64,000 bases of DNA, from NCBI RefSeq assembly GCF_026309355.1, contig NZ_JAPJZK010000001.1, positions 3,926,501 through 3,990,500 on the forward strand, read 5' to 3'. Made by a program: the position numbers and the translations under genes. Origin of the DNA: Spartinivicinus marinus. GTDB taxonomy: Bacteria > Pseudomonadota > Gammaproteobacteria > Pseudomonadales > Zooshikellaceae. Below the pieces are notes generated by a model, which saw nothing but the letters and a program-made list of their open reading frames with translations, did no database searches and was not told the origin of the DNA. Shown piece by piece: positions 1-8,253 of this stretch (position 1 is the stretch's first letter; each line of letters opens with the position of its first letter).

Positions 1-98
1 CTATTTGATGCCAACATAGTGGGTAGATAAAGCAGCAACATGATTAAGCAAGCAAAGAAAATGATGCTTATCATTGCTTTAGGTGGAGAAAGATTCAT
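1..98 (-). CDS. N-terminal fragment of a gene leaving the window (putative exported or membrane protein)
   Basis: Reading the minus strand from an ATG at 98 gives an open frame of 32 codons to the window edge. It starts MNLSPPKAMI and continues with a hydrophobic stretch (IIFFACLIMLLLYLPTMLA), as in a signal peptide or membrane anchor. An AAGGG sits about 6 nt upstream of the ATG, inside the end of the repeat at 101-197. The product cannot be identified from this piece, and the frame could be chance. Confidence 0.3.
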   Translation of the reverse strand, partial: MNLSPPKAMISIIFFACLIMLLLYLPTMLASN

Positions 99-100
99 TA

Positions 101-197
101 TATACCCTTCTCGAATAAGTTTTAGGACTCATTATCATCACTAAACTTGCCGTAGTAAGTTAGCCCCCTAAAATTTACTCGCTTTGGCTTTTAGCTA
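101..197 (+). repeat. MITE-like repeat, copy 1 (short form)
   Basis: The left end TATACCCTTCTCGAATAAG matches the ends of the copies at 35950 and 60554 (minus strand). An internal TTATCATCACT matches TTATCATCGCTC of the 60 kb copy, and the right end GCCCCCTAAAA...CGCTTTGGCT matches GCCCCCCTAAAA...CACTTTGGCT there. The central part of the longer copies is missing. No coding capacity is seen. Confidence 0.6.
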
Positions 198-266
198 CAA
201 TATTGCGGGTTAACAGATAGGCTGCATATTATAAGAGCTTATAAGGGGCTGGTATAGTGATTCAGT

Positions 267-283
267 TGCGGCATTTTGCCGCA
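267..283. terminator. Stem-loop downstream of ppk2
   Basis: TGCGGCA and TGCCGCA form a perfect 7-bp stem with a 3-nt loop, just beyond the stop codon of ppk2 (minus strand). There is no clear T-tract, so it may be a weak terminator or a 3' mRNA structure. Confidence 0.3.
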
Positions 284-300
284 TAATCCGGCGTCACTAG

Positions 301-1173
301 TCAGTAAATGTCGGGGACAAAAGTCTGCTCATCATAAGGACGGCGTACATATAATTTTTCAGCTTCAGGCTTGGGAAGGGATATTTTTTCTTGAGGTATT
401 TCTTGATAAGGGATCTGGCTAAGTAGGTGAGCAATGCAATTGAGCCTGGCACGTTTTTTATCGTCTGCATTTACTACATACCAAGGCGCTTGCTTGATAT
501 CGGTATACGCCAGCATTTTATCTTTGGCTTCAGAGTATTTGTGATAACGCCGGTGAGACTCTAAATCCATATTGCTCAGCTTCCAGCGCTTAAGTGGATT
601 ATTGATGCGTGCTTCAAAGCGCCGTTTTTGCTCTGACTCACTCACTGAAAACCAGTACTTAATTAGCGTAATGCCAGAGCGAACCAGCATACGTTCAAAT
701 TCGGGGCAAGAATGGCAAAACTCTAGATATTCTTCCTCGGTACAAAAACCCATCACTTTTTCTACACCTGCTCGGTTATACCAACTACGGTCGAACAACA
801 CAATTTCTCCGGCTGCAGGGAGGTGGGCGACATAGCGTTGAAAATACCACTGGGTTTTTTCCCTTTCAGTGGGAGCTGGTAAAGCGGCAACACGGCAAAC
901 CCGGTGACTTAAGCAGTCAGTGATGCGCTGAATGACACCGCCTTTTCCTGCAGCATCTCGTCCTTCAAATATAACAACAATCTTTAAGCCTTTATCCCTA
1001 ACCCATTCCTGTAGGGTTACTAGCTCAATTTGTAAGTGATGAAGTGCTTTACGATAACGCTTTTTAATCTTCTTACGTGTTTTTTGATCAAGTGGAGTAT
1101 GACTATCAATATTGCGATACAAATAGTGTTTACTGGCAGTGACATTAGTTTGTGATACGGAAGTGTTCCCCAT
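301..1173 (-). CDS. ppk2: Polyphosphate kinase 2 (PPK2)
   Basis: Cytoplasmic kinase of the PPK2 family, which transfers phosphate between polyphosphate and nucleotides. Walker A is GRDAAGKGG at residues 71-79, and the Walker B/lid region is LFDRSWYNRAG near 126-136, both family hallmarks. At 290 aa it is a normal single-domain PPK2. The gene is divergent from the Na/Pi cotransporter gene starting at 1296, which links phosphate uptake to phosphate storage. The direction of the reaction (ADP or GDP phosphorylation) cannot be read from the sequence. Confidence 0.95.
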   Translation of the reverse strand: MGNTSVSQTNVTASKHYLYRNIDSHTPLDQKTRKKIKKRYRKALHHLQIELVTLQEWVRDKGLKIVVIFEGRDAAGKGGVIQRITDCLSHRVCRVAALPAPTEREKTQWYFQRYVAHLPAAGEIVLFDRSWYNRAGVEKVMGFCTEEEYLEFCHSCPEFERMLVRSGITLIKYWFSVSESEQKRRFEARINNPLKRWKLSNMDLESHRRYHKYSEAKDKMLAYTDIKQAPWYVVNADDKKRARLNCIAHLLSQIPYQEIPQEKISLPKPEAEKLYVRRPYDEQTFVPDIY

Positions 1174-1295
1174 TGTACTACCTTTAGTGTATTGGTATGA
1201 ATGTTTGCAGCACTAGTGATATCCATTTATACCATAGTTTAGCAGTAGTATTCTTCAGAGAGTTTGGTCAAGTCAATGCTGAACCTTATGGTAAA

Positions 1296-3137
1296 ATGAT
1301 AAAAAAACTAGCCTTACCAGTAATTATTATTGTTCTAAGCTACAGCTTTTGGCTAAGTAAAGATATTCAATTGATTGCTGCAGGCTTAGCTATTTTTTTA
1401 TATGGAATGATATCGCTTGAAAAAGGGTTTAATACTTTTACTGGCGGCTTAATTGAAAAAATACTGAATGTAGCGACTGATCGAACTTGGAAAAGCTTTA
1501 GTTTTGGTGTGCTAACGACCACCTTAATGCAGTCTAGCTCACTAGTATCTGTATTGACCATTTCTTTTTTAAGCGCGGGCTTATTAGGCTTGGGGCAAGG
1601 GATCGGCATTATTATAGGAGCCAACCTTGGTACAACGACTGGAGCCTGGTTGATAGCTGGGCTTGGTTTAAAAGTCAATATATCTACCTATGCAATGCCA
1701 ATGTTGGTCTTTGGTCTGTTATTTTTGCTACAAACAAGCAGTTATCGAAAAGGTACTGGCTATATTTTGTTGGGTATAGGCTTTATTTTTCTAGGTATTC
1801 ACTATATTAAGGAAGGGTTTGAAGCATTTAGGGGAGGATTTGAATTAACCCAGTATTCAGTTGGAGGGGTAAAGGGGTTAATCATTTTTACATTTGTTGG
1901 TGTTATTGCAACAGTAATAATGCAATCGAGTCATGCCACACTGCTACTTATTATTACGGCGCTTTCTTCAGCACAAGTTAATTATGAGAATGCTCTAGCA
2001 ATCGCTATAGGAGCTAATATAGGGACTACAATAACAGCTATTTTAGGGGCAATGGGAGCTAATGTGCAGGGTAAGCGTCTGGCGTTGGCTCATGTTATTT
2101 TTAACTTACTTACTGGTATAGTGACATTGTTATTGATCAAGCAAGTCATGTATTGCACCGATTTGTTTGCTAATTGGTTAACAATCAGTAGTGATGACTA
2201 TACGTTAAGGTTAGCGTTGTTCCATACTTTATTTAATTTATTAGGTGTATTATTACTATTACCCTTTGTAAGTGTTTTTGCAAAACAATTAGTTAAGTGG
2301 CTGCCTGAAAAGGCTTCTGTTGTTGTAGATTTAACTAGTAAATCAGAGCTCCCTGTTGTTAGAGCTTATTATTTGAATCCTGCCTCTGTTCGATATGCTG
2401 ACAGTGCAATTAGTGCGCTACGAAAGGAGTCTCTAGGTTTGTTTAATAGTACTTTTGAAGTTATTTGTTATGCAATCCAGGTAACAAGCACCGATATTAA
2501 ATCAAACCAAAACCTGGCCAAAATAATCAAAAGATCTCCAATTCGCTTGCAGCAATGGACTGTGGACCATGTTTATAAGCATTTTTTGAAAGGAATTTAT
2601 TCAGATATTATTCGTTTTGTGGGTGATAGTCGTCGTTATATGACTACTGAGCAGGGTAATCAAGCGATAGCCTTAATGCTGGCTGCCAGGCACTTAATTG
2701 ATGCTGTAAAAGATGTAAAACATCTGTCAAAAAATCTGATTATTTATGGGCAGTCAGCAAATAAAGCCGTTCGTGAAGAATATGATATGCTACGGTTTCG
2801 AGTAGCTGAAGTATTGCGTTTGATAAACCAAAACTTTGAGCTAGAAGCTAGTCGCATGTTTTTAAGTCAATCAGAAATGATTAAATTAGAAATAGAAAAG
2901 CAAGATATAGCATATAATGGTGTTTTAGAAGAGTTAATCCGTAACGAAGCGATTGATCCACTTATAGCGAGTTCGCTGCTGAATGATAATAGCTATGTAT
3001 ATGATATTTGTCGACATCTAGTGGAAGGGGCTGTTGTTGCAATGAGTCAGGGGGCCGAAGAGTTGATAATATTGAAGCAAGAAATTGAATTAGACCGTTC
3101 TGAGTTGCAAGAAATTTTAAAAGGATCATCGCTATGA
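1296..3137 (+). CDS. Na+/phosphate cotransporter family protein with PhoU-like C-terminal domain
   Basis: Inner-membrane transporter of the Na/Pi cotransporter (PF02690) family. Two inverted-repeat halves each carry a QSS motif (TLMQSSSLVSVL and VIMQSSHATLLL) and a GANLGTT/GANIGTT signature. The first ~350 residues are hydrophobic; residues beyond about 390 are helical and soluble, like the PhoU domain of YjbB/NptA proteins. I chose ATG 1296 (613 aa) because the frame opens at 1197 with a non-membrane leader. It is divergent from ppk2 and followed closely by a small coiled-coil gene and tatD. Phosphate uptake or export is inferred from the family. Confidence 0.9.
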   Translation: MIKKLALPVIIIVLSYSFWLSKDIQLIAAGLAIFLYGMISLEKGFNTFTGGLIEKILNVATDRTWKSFSFGVLTTTLMQSSSLVSVLTISFLSAGLLGLGQGIGIIIGANLGTTTGAWLIAGLGLKVNISTYAMPMLVFGLLFLLQTSSYRKGTGYILLGIGFIFLGIHYIKEGFEAFRGGFELTQYSVGGVKGLIIFTFVGVIATVIMQSSHATLLLIITALSSAQVNYENALAIAIGANIGTTITAILGAMGANVQGKRLALAHVIFNLLTGIVTLLLIKQVMYCTDLFANWLTISSDDYTLRLALFHTLFNLLGVLLLLPFVSVFAKQLVKWLPEKASVVVDLTSKSELPVVRAYYLNPASVRYADSAISALRKESLGLFNSTFEVICYAIQVTSTDIKSNQNLAKIIKRSPIRLQQWTVDHVYKHFLKGIYSDIIRFVGDSRRYMTTEQGNQAIALMLAARHLIDAVKDVKHLSKNLIIYGQSANKAVREEYDMLRFRVAEVLRLINQNFELEASRMFLSQSEMIKLEIEKQDIAYNGVLEELIRNEAIDPLIASSLLNDNSYVYDICRHLVEGAVVAMSQGAEELIILKQEIELDRSELQEILKGSSL

Positions 3138-3155
3138 GGTTGAGGTTATAGCAAT

Positions 3156-3413
3156 ATGAAACGTAAAGCTAAGCGATGGCTTGCTAAGGTAAAAGCGTTT
3201 TTAGCTAGCCCCCCTCATGAGCAGGCTGAACAGTATCACTCTATAAAAAAAGTGTTAAAAAAGCTAAAAGAACAACAGAAGCAGCTAAAAGCAAAACTGG
3301 TAGAGGAAACCAACCTTAAGCGTAGAGAAGCGCTAGAGGATGAGCTTGAAATTATTAAAAAACAGCGCCATAAAGCTATTGATGAACTGAAGTCATTGAA
3401 AGATAGATGTTGA
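3156..3413 (+). CDS. Small charged coiled-coil protein, unknown function
   Basis: An 85-aa protein rich in Lys and Glu, with heptad-like helix from about residue 25 to the end (KKVLKKLKEQQKQLKAKLVE). It has no signal peptide or recognised domain. It lies 18 bp after the Na/Pi cotransporter gene, and its stop overlaps the tatD start, so the three genes are probably cotranscribed. The tight packing supports a real gene. No function is proposed. Confidence 0.7.
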   Translation: MKRKAKRWLAKVKAFLASPPHEQAEQYHSIKKVLKKLKEQQKQLKAKLVEETNLKRREALEDELEIIKKQRHKAIDELKSLKDRC

Positions 3414-4201
3414 ACAACAAACTTGACACTTATTTTGATAGCCATTGCCATCTTGATTTTAACGAATTTGACCATAATCGGTCTCAGGTGCTGGCGAATT
3501 GCGAACGCCTGCGAGTAAGCTCTATATTTGTTCCTGGTATCAGTGAAAGCGGTTGGCAACGTCAATTAGCTATCATTGAGCAGCAAATGACTAACGTATC
3601 GCTACATTATGGCTTTGGCTTACATCCGTACTTTCTTAATGAGCACGACTCAAATGCGTTAGAGTGCTTAGAGACTATGCTGGCAACACATCAGCCTCTA
3701 GCGGTTGGTGAAATAGGCTTAGACTTTATGCTAGATGAAAATGGTTTTGATAAGCAGTATCGGCTATTACAGAAGCAGTTAGTTATCGCCAAAATAGCAC
3801 AGTTACCCGTTGTGTTACATATACGAAAAGCCTATGACCAGGTGCTAAAGCTACTCAGGCAGGTAAAGTTGAAAGAAGGTGGTATTGTTCATGCGTTTGC
3901 AGGCAGTGAGCAGCAAGCAAAGCATTTTATTGAATTGGGCTTTAAGTTGGGGTTTGGGGGAGCTGTAACCTATACAAGAGCGAGCAAACTGAGAAAGCTA
4001 GTTACTTGCTTGTCTCTGGAGAATATTGTACTTGAAACTGATGCACCTGATATGCTGCCTAGCTTTGTAAAAACTGGCTGTAATTCACCTGAGAACATCC
4101 CTAAAATTGCTGAAATAATAGCAGGTTTAAGGGAAATAGACGTTGGGTCACTTACCAAACAGACTACTCAAAATACAAAACAAGCATTCAACATTAAGTA
4201 A
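3407..4201 (+). CDS. TatD family metal-dependent hydrolase (DNase)
   Basis: Cytoplasmic metallohydrolase of the TatD/YcfH/YjjV type. The metal ligands are visible: DSHCHLD at residues 11-17, the Glu of AVGEIGLDF, the His of VVLHIRKA, the His of GIVHAFAG and the Asp of LETDAPDMLP. The length of 264 aa is typical. The ATG at 3407 overlaps the end of the preceding small gene, indicating translational coupling. These enzymes act as 3'-5' exonucleases in DNA repair; which TatD paralogue it represents is unclear. Confidence 0.93.
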   Translation: MLNNKLDTYFDSHCHLDFNEFDHNRSQVLANCERLRVSSIFVPGISESGWQRQLAIIEQQMTNVSLHYGFGLHPYFLNEHDSNALECLETMLATHQPLAVGEIGLDFMLDENGFDKQYRLLQKQLVIAKIAQLPVVLHIRKAYDQVLKLLRQVKLKEGGIVHAFAGSEQQAKHFIELGFKLGFGGAVTYTRASKLRKLVTCLSLENIVLETDAPDMLPSFVKTGCNSPENIPKIAEIIAGLREIDVGSLTKQTTQNTKQAFNIK

Positions 4202-4239
4202 AATAGCTTGGTTTTAATTATGCATATTGTGTCTGTTGA

Positions 4240-4256
4240 CTCCCACAAGTTGGGAG
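4240..4256. terminator. Stem-loop after tatD
   Basis: CTCCCA/TGGGAG with a 5-nt loop lies 39 bp after the tatD stop and just beyond the stop of the micro-protein gene on the other strand. The T-run is poor. It may serve either convergent gene. Confidence 0.3.
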
Positions 4257-4261
4257 CTAAT

Positions 4262-4399
4262 TTACTTTCCTACTAAGTTTTTTTCTTCTTTTGCTAACTT
4301 GTAGGCTAAAAAATATGCATAGGGTAAAGACAGAATACCAAAAACGTTGTCTATTTCTGACTTCACATACCTGGCAGCGAGCTTAGGCTTGCTATTCAT
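4262..4399 (-). CDS. Micro-protein A (45 aa), paralogue of the gene at 4735-4851
   Basis: Short gene read directly on the minus strand. It starts MNSKPKLAARYVKSEIDNVF, continues GILSLPYAYFLAYKLAKEEK and ends NLVGK-stop. A clean Shine-Dalgarno AGGAG sits 7 nt before the ATG. The downstream neighbour at 4735-4851 encodes a protein with the same core (K-SE-hydrophobic-acidic-N, GILS-x-PYA, YK, EEK), so the frame is under protein-level conservation. The middle is hydrophobic enough for a short amphipathic or membrane helix, flanked by charges. The family is not one I recognise. A toxin, membrane regulator or structural peptide are all possible. Confidence 0.72.
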   Translation of the reverse strand: MNSKPKLAARYVKSEIDNVFGILSLPYAYFLAYKLAKEEKNLVGK

Positions 4400-4734
4400 A
4401 CGCTAACTCCTATTATCACACAGGCACTTAATAAAAAAACAAGTAAACGGCTTAATAATTTAGCCTAGTTTTAGTTGTTATATTGTAATATTTTAACTAG
4501 TTTGCTTGGTTGTGTTTCCTCTTTTGTTACCTAGTTGATATTCTAATTATATTGGTAATTATAGTATTTATGTTGTTAACAGCAAAACATAAGTGGTATT
4601 TTAATCGTGTTGAACTATTTGGTAGCTGGTTAAAGTGCTTATTGGCAATTAATTATTACAAAACTGCACAAAAGAAGAGCTTTTTAGTCTGAAAAGCTTT
4701 CAAAAATTGATAGGTTAAAGCAAATAATTTCAGG

Positions 4735-4851
4735 TTACTTACTACCAAGCAAAACTTTTTCTTCTTGGCGAATTTTATAAAGCAAGTACACTGCATAGGG
4801 TATTGAGAGAATACCCAACATGTTTTCTAGCTCAGATTTGATGCAGTTCAT
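4735..4851 (-). CDS. Micro-protein B (38 aa), paralogue of the gene at 4262-4399
   Basis: Minus-strand gene starting MNCIKSELENMLGILSIPYA, continuing VYLLYKIRQEEKVLLGSK and ending at a TAA at 4735. GGAG lies 8 nt before the ATG. It shares the GILS-[IL]-PYA core and EEK tail with the 45-aa protein downstream but has a shorter N-terminus. DNA similarity is limited to the core, so the duplication is old. The intergap of about 335 bp makes separate transcription likely. Function unknown. Confidence 0.72.
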   Translation of the reverse strand: MNCIKSELENMLGILSIPYAVYLLYKIRQEEKVLLGSK

Positions 4852-5199
4852 ATGGTTTTCTCCACTTAGATCAAGCTTTGCTAGCTAGCTGATATCCCTC
4901 TAAGCTTAACGGCATTAACTAAACAGCTTCTACCTTATTTGACATAAGAGTAAACGATTAGTTTTTACTCACAAACCAATTAACGGTGTTTGTACCCTAT
5001 GGTGTTTAGAAAATGAAGTGGTCACTGACTAGGATATAGCTGCAAAAGCGAGTGATTATCAAGTATTAGAATAAAACGGCTACTATTCTCAATACTAATG
5101 GTTATTATTTGCTTTCTGGTGATACTGTTTTCCATAGAAGGAGACTTGTAAAGCTTGTAGATAGGATTAACAACAAGCTCTACAGCCTAAACTAAGGCA
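4852..5199. other. Intergenic, no feature recognised
   Basis: AT-rich sequence upstream of the micro-protein gene at 4735-4851, presumably holding its promoter. No RNA gene, repeat or convincing frame was found. Confidence 0.4.
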
Positions 5200-5400
5200 G
5201 TGAAGCCTTTTCAGTTCATAGCTGTTCTAGTGATTACCGTTATTGCTGTAAGTTTTACAGTAATGAGTTGTCCTTTTAAGAGGGAAGGAAGCATACACAA
5301 CCCCATATTAGGCATGAATCTCGTTTCTTCGGCTATTAGCAATGCTTTTCTTTTAAGCAGGAGAAAGCGATTCCTTAATAGTCTTAGTTATTATGAATAG
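5200..5400 (+). CDS. Possible small exported protein (66 aa), doubtful
   Basis: The frame starts at GTG with a strongly hydrophobic N-terminus (FQFIAVLVITVIAVSFTVM), like a signal peptide or anchor, then a short basic tail. The only Shine-Dalgarno-like bases (AAGG) are too close to the GTG. No homologue is recognised and no neighbour supports it. It could be a chance frame in an otherwise empty stretch. Confidence 0.25.
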   Translation: MKPFQFIAVLVITVIAVSFTVMSCPFKREGSIHNPILGMNLVSSAISNAFLLSRRKRFLNSLSYYE

Positions 5401-5679
5401 TAAGTATAAACATTCGTGACAAGTCTTAGTGGACTCATACCACATTTAACTAAAATACTTTATCGGACTCAAGTGATTTTTGTACAGTTATAGGTTACTG
5501 GAAAATAAAGCAAGTTTATATTTAGTGATTTTGATATTTGGTGAATTAAAGGCGCTATTTTGAGTTGAATTATTTATTCTTTATAATAAATAGAATACTG
5601 TCGTTTAGGTTTGCTTTGTAAGGCATATAATTTTAGGATAAGTCAGCTGATAAACGATAAAATAACAAGAGAGCATACA

Positions 5680-6639
5680 TTGAATAACTATAATCAACTT
5701 GAGCAAACTGTTCGTCAAAAAGCTTACTTGCATGACTATACTTTTAATTGGCAGTTAGCTCATCCAAAATATTGGGGTATTTGGCTATTAATGGGAGTAT
5801 TGTGGATACTAGCGAAGTTCCCATTATCCTGGCTAAATAATATTGGCCGGCTGTTAGGGCGTTTATTATACAAAATAGGAGGGAGGCGTCTTAATATTGC
5901 TCGGAAAAATCTGGAGCTTTGTTTCCCCAGTCTAACTCAACAACAGCGAGAGTCGTTATTAAAGTGTCATCTTGAGGCAGTTGGGTTTGCCTTGATTGAG
6001 CCTGGTCTCGCTTGGTGGAGTAGTGAAGAAAAGATTAAGCACCTTTGTACTGTTGAAGGTGCCGAGGATATAAAACAGTTGCTTGATCAAGGACAAGGCG
6101 TCCTGTTATGCGGTTTGCATATGACCTCGGTGGAAATGGTTGCTAGAGCATTAGGTCTACAGGTGCCTTATAACCTACTGTATCGTGTTCATGATAACCC
6201 TGTTTATGAGTATGTAAGCGGTAAGTGTCGACAAAAATATCAAGCGAGATTTATTCCTAGAAAACAAGTAAAGGACCTGTTGTACTTCTTACAGAAAGGG
6301 GAATTGGGTGTTATTTTACCTGATAATGATATGGGGCTAAAACGTAGTATTTTTGTGCCTTTTTTTGGTGTGCCTGCAGCGACTATTACTAGCCCTACAG
6401 ATTTTGCAAAACAAACAGGGGCTAAAGTAGCAATGATTTTTTATTCTAGGGACCAGCAAGGACGATATCATATTAAGTGCTCCTCCCCTCTAAATAGCTT
6501 TCCCTCTGAAGACGCTGTAGCAGATATGGCAAGAATTAATAGCTTAATTGAAGGATACATTAAACAGCACCCTGAGCAATATCTTTGGTTGCATCGTCGG
6601 TTTAAAAACAGGCCTGCAGGTGAGGCCAAAATTTACTAA
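5680..6639 (+). CDS. Lysophospholipid/lipid A acyltransferase, LpxL/HtrB family
   Basis: Inner-membrane acyltransferase that adds a secondary acyl chain to a lipid A precursor, or a related acceptor. The catalytic HX4E is at about residues 147-152 (HMTSVE), within LLCGLHMTSVEM. A membrane segment near the N-terminus (WGIWLLMGVLWILAKFPLSW) and the FVPFFG-like motif fit the family. I chose the TTG at 5680 (AAGAGAG 6-7 nt upstream, 319 aa), close to the 306 aa of E. coli LpxL; the frame is open from 5611. It is not near other lipid A genes, so it may be an accessory paralogue. LpxR at 61.5 kb acts on the same lipid. Confidence 0.88.
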   Translation: MNNYNQLEQTVRQKAYLHDYTFNWQLAHPKYWGIWLLMGVLWILAKFPLSWLNNIGRLLGRLLYKIGGRRLNIARKNLELCFPSLTQQQRESLLKCHLEAVGFALIEPGLAWWSSEEKIKHLCTVEGAEDIKQLLDQGQGVLLCGLHMTSVEMVARALGLQVPYNLLYRVHDNPVYEYVSGKCRQKYQARFIPRKQVKDLLYFLQKGELGVILPDNDMGLKRSIFVPFFGVPAATITSPTDFAKQTGAKVAMIFYSRDQQGRYHIKCSSPLNSFPSEDAVADMARINSLIEGYIKQHPEQYLWLHRRFKNRPAGEAKIY

Positions 6640-6717
6640 TAAGTGCTATTTGGGATATAGTGATATTCGATCAATATTCTTGATACTACTGGCTTTAAAC
6701 AAGTATGAGATCTGATT

Positions 6718-6887
6718 TATACTCTTCGTCAATGAGATAAATACCTCCCTGGTATTTATCTGCGGTGAGCTATGCTGTTCCAATTTGATCTTGCCAAATT
6801 GGTTTGGCTTTGTTGCTGTCGCGGAACGCCAAGGATGGTGTGAGTGTGGTTAACTTTTGCATCTAGAAATGACTCATGATGGTATAG
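6718..6887 (+). repeat. MITE-like repeat, copy 2
   Basis: The left end TATACTCTTCGTCAATGA matches TATACTCTTCGCGAATGA at 35950. The right end CATCTAGAAATGACTCATGA matches CACCTAAAAATGATTCGTGA at 36112. The interior differs and holds two perfect hairpins (6735-6761 and 6780-6802). The right end stops only 3 bp before the start codon of the lipoprotein gene at 6891. Confidence 0.55.
6735..6761. other. Perfect 11-bp hairpin inside the repeat
   Basis: AGATAAATACC pairs with GGTATTTATCT around a 5-nt loop. There is no T-tract on the plus strand. It is probably part of the repeat's own fold and would lie in the leader of the lipoprotein mRNA. Confidence 0.45.
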
Positions 6888-6890
6888 TTT

Positions 6891-7565
6891 ATGAAAAGCA
6901 TTTATTTAAAATACTTGGGGGTGTTGGCGCTGAATTCTCTGTTAATAGCTTGTGCTGGTATTCCTATGTTGCTGAAAACAGATCAGTATTGCAAGGCTGA
7001 GGTATGTAATGATATAGCAGTGACTAGATCTTATCCCAAACTGGAGTTTTCGGAACAAACAGAAGTAGTTAAAACACCAGTTTTTAAATTGCAAGTACCA
7101 ATTAATGGTACAATTCATAAGTCAACCCTAACTAAAAAACAAATAGTTTATCCAAACCATACTGGATTGTTGGTTGAACAGGTAGAAGAAAAAGACTTTA
7201 TGCTTGATATTCCAAAAGCTTTTTCAAAAAGTCGATTTAAAGTAAGTGATTATCCAGCCATTATGTTTTTGAATAGATTGCAACAACCTGAGCCTGCAGA
7301 CTATTATGATAGATATATTTGGCGCTTGGCATTAGCCAATAAGGGAAATTATTTTAACTCAGGCCGCTTTTATATAAGTAAAATGAACGATTTTAATTTA
7401 TATCATGCAGAGGTGCAAGTTGGGCCGATTACTGATATGGTGTTTATAACAGTAAAAGATGCACCTGATGTATTATTAAAAATTTATAATTATGGTTTAG
7501 ATAAAGAAGTATTTAATAAAGTATTAGCAAGTGTTGTATCTATTCCAGTGAGGGGCGGTTTTTAA
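6891..7565 (+). CDS. Hypothetical lipoprotein (224 aa)
   Basis: The N-terminus carries a lipoprotein signal with lipobox LLIAC, Cys at residue 21, followed by AG. The rest is soluble, with no recognised domain. Gly after the lipid-Cys region and no Asp at +2 suggest the outer membrane. The gene stands alone. It has no good Shine-Dalgarno, and a repeat copy ends just before the ATG, so its expression may depend on or be damped by the repeat. Function unknown. Confidence 0.75.
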   Translation: MKSIYLKYLGVLALNSLLIACAGIPMLLKTDQYCKAEVCNDIAVTRSYPKLEFSEQTEVVKTPVFKLQVPINGTIHKSTLTKKQIVYPNHTGLLVEQVEEKDFMLDIPKAFSKSRFKVSDYPAIMFLNRLQQPEPADYYDRYIWRLALANKGNYFNSGRFYISKMNDFNLYHAEVQVGPITDMVFITVKDAPDVLLKIYNYGLDKEVFNKVLASVVSIPVRGGF

Positions 7566-7644
7566 GGGGAGTATTTTTAGCTAATTTAGTATTTTAGGCA
7601 GGAGAATAAGAACATAGAAGGGGGGGCATATAAAACAAAGTCGT

Positions 7645-7712
7645 CAGCCATCTCATTAGTATTGCAGCATACAGTTCGCTGCGGGGTACAATGATGACTA
7701 TAGAGATGGCTG
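7645..7712. other. Long inverted repeat, possible structured RNA or terminator
   Basis: CAGCCATCTC (7645-7654) and GAGATGGCTG (7703-7712) are perfect inverted repeats. A second arm pair, GTCGTCA/TGATGAC, overlaps or lies inside. It sits in the 190-bp gap between two convergent genes, so a terminator-like structure is the simplest reading. Confidence 0.4.
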
Positions 7713-7755
7713 TATTGTTCGGCCTAATTTTAAACTGTTCTATGTAGTATAGATT

Positions 7756-8148
7756 TTAAACGGCTTTAGGGCGTTGATAGATTACTTTTCGGTTTTGATC
7801 TTTTAGTTCAAGGCCATTAGCGAGTTCGCTGGTTGCTTCACAATAAGCAAGACCTGTTAAGTGACGTACAGTAGATTTTGCAGATTCAAACCACTCCATG
7901 GGAAAAGAAACTTCTACTTCATTAAATTGACTAAAATCAATACCCTTTTTATCTTCAACTAAAAAGCAAAACAATGGGCATTCATCAATCTTGTTTTTTA
8001 AACCTTGAGCTTCAAGACCATAAACCAAATTTCGAAAGGCTGGGTCTACCTGTTCTACGTTGCTTCTCACTATAGTAGCATTTTGGTTCGCGAGGCCCAA
8101 CTTGGCATCTCTTAAATTTAGTGCGCGTATACAAACGTATTTTCTCAT
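7756..8148 (-). CDS. Hypothetical protein (130 aa)
   Basis: Soluble protein with mixed composition, starting MRKYVCIRALNLRDAKLG and ending QRPKAV. It has no signal peptide, membrane segment or family I recognise. A purine-rich leader (GAAGTGAGAAC) precedes the ATG. A perfect palindrome at 8239-8253, about 90 bp upstream, could be its operator. The neighbours give no functional clue. Confidence 0.6.
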   Translation of the reverse strand: MRKYVCIRALNLRDAKLGLANQNATIVRSNVEQVDPAFRNLVYGLEAQGLKNKIDECPLFCFLVEDKKGIDFSQFNEVEVSFPMEWFESAKSTVRHLTGLAYCEATSELANGLELKDQNRKVIYQRPKAV

Positions 8149-8238
8149 TTAGTTCTCACTTCAGTATTTATATTCAATAATTCATTTCTGTCAGTGGCTA
8201 ACATAAATAAAAGGACAAATTGCGACACTTCATAAATA

Positions 8239-8253
8239 TACCCGTAACGGGTA
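8239..8253. promoter_or_regulatory. Palindrome TACCCGT-A-ACGGGTA, candidate operator
   Basis: Perfect 7-bp half-sites around one base, about 90 bp upstream of the gene ending at 7756. Size and symmetry fit a dimeric repressor site. The binding protein is unknown. Confidence 0.35.

Noticed and set aside
4510-4692. 60-aa hydrophobic frame
   Set aside because: TTG start without Shine-Dalgarno; AT-rich DNA readily gives hydrophobic frames of this length.
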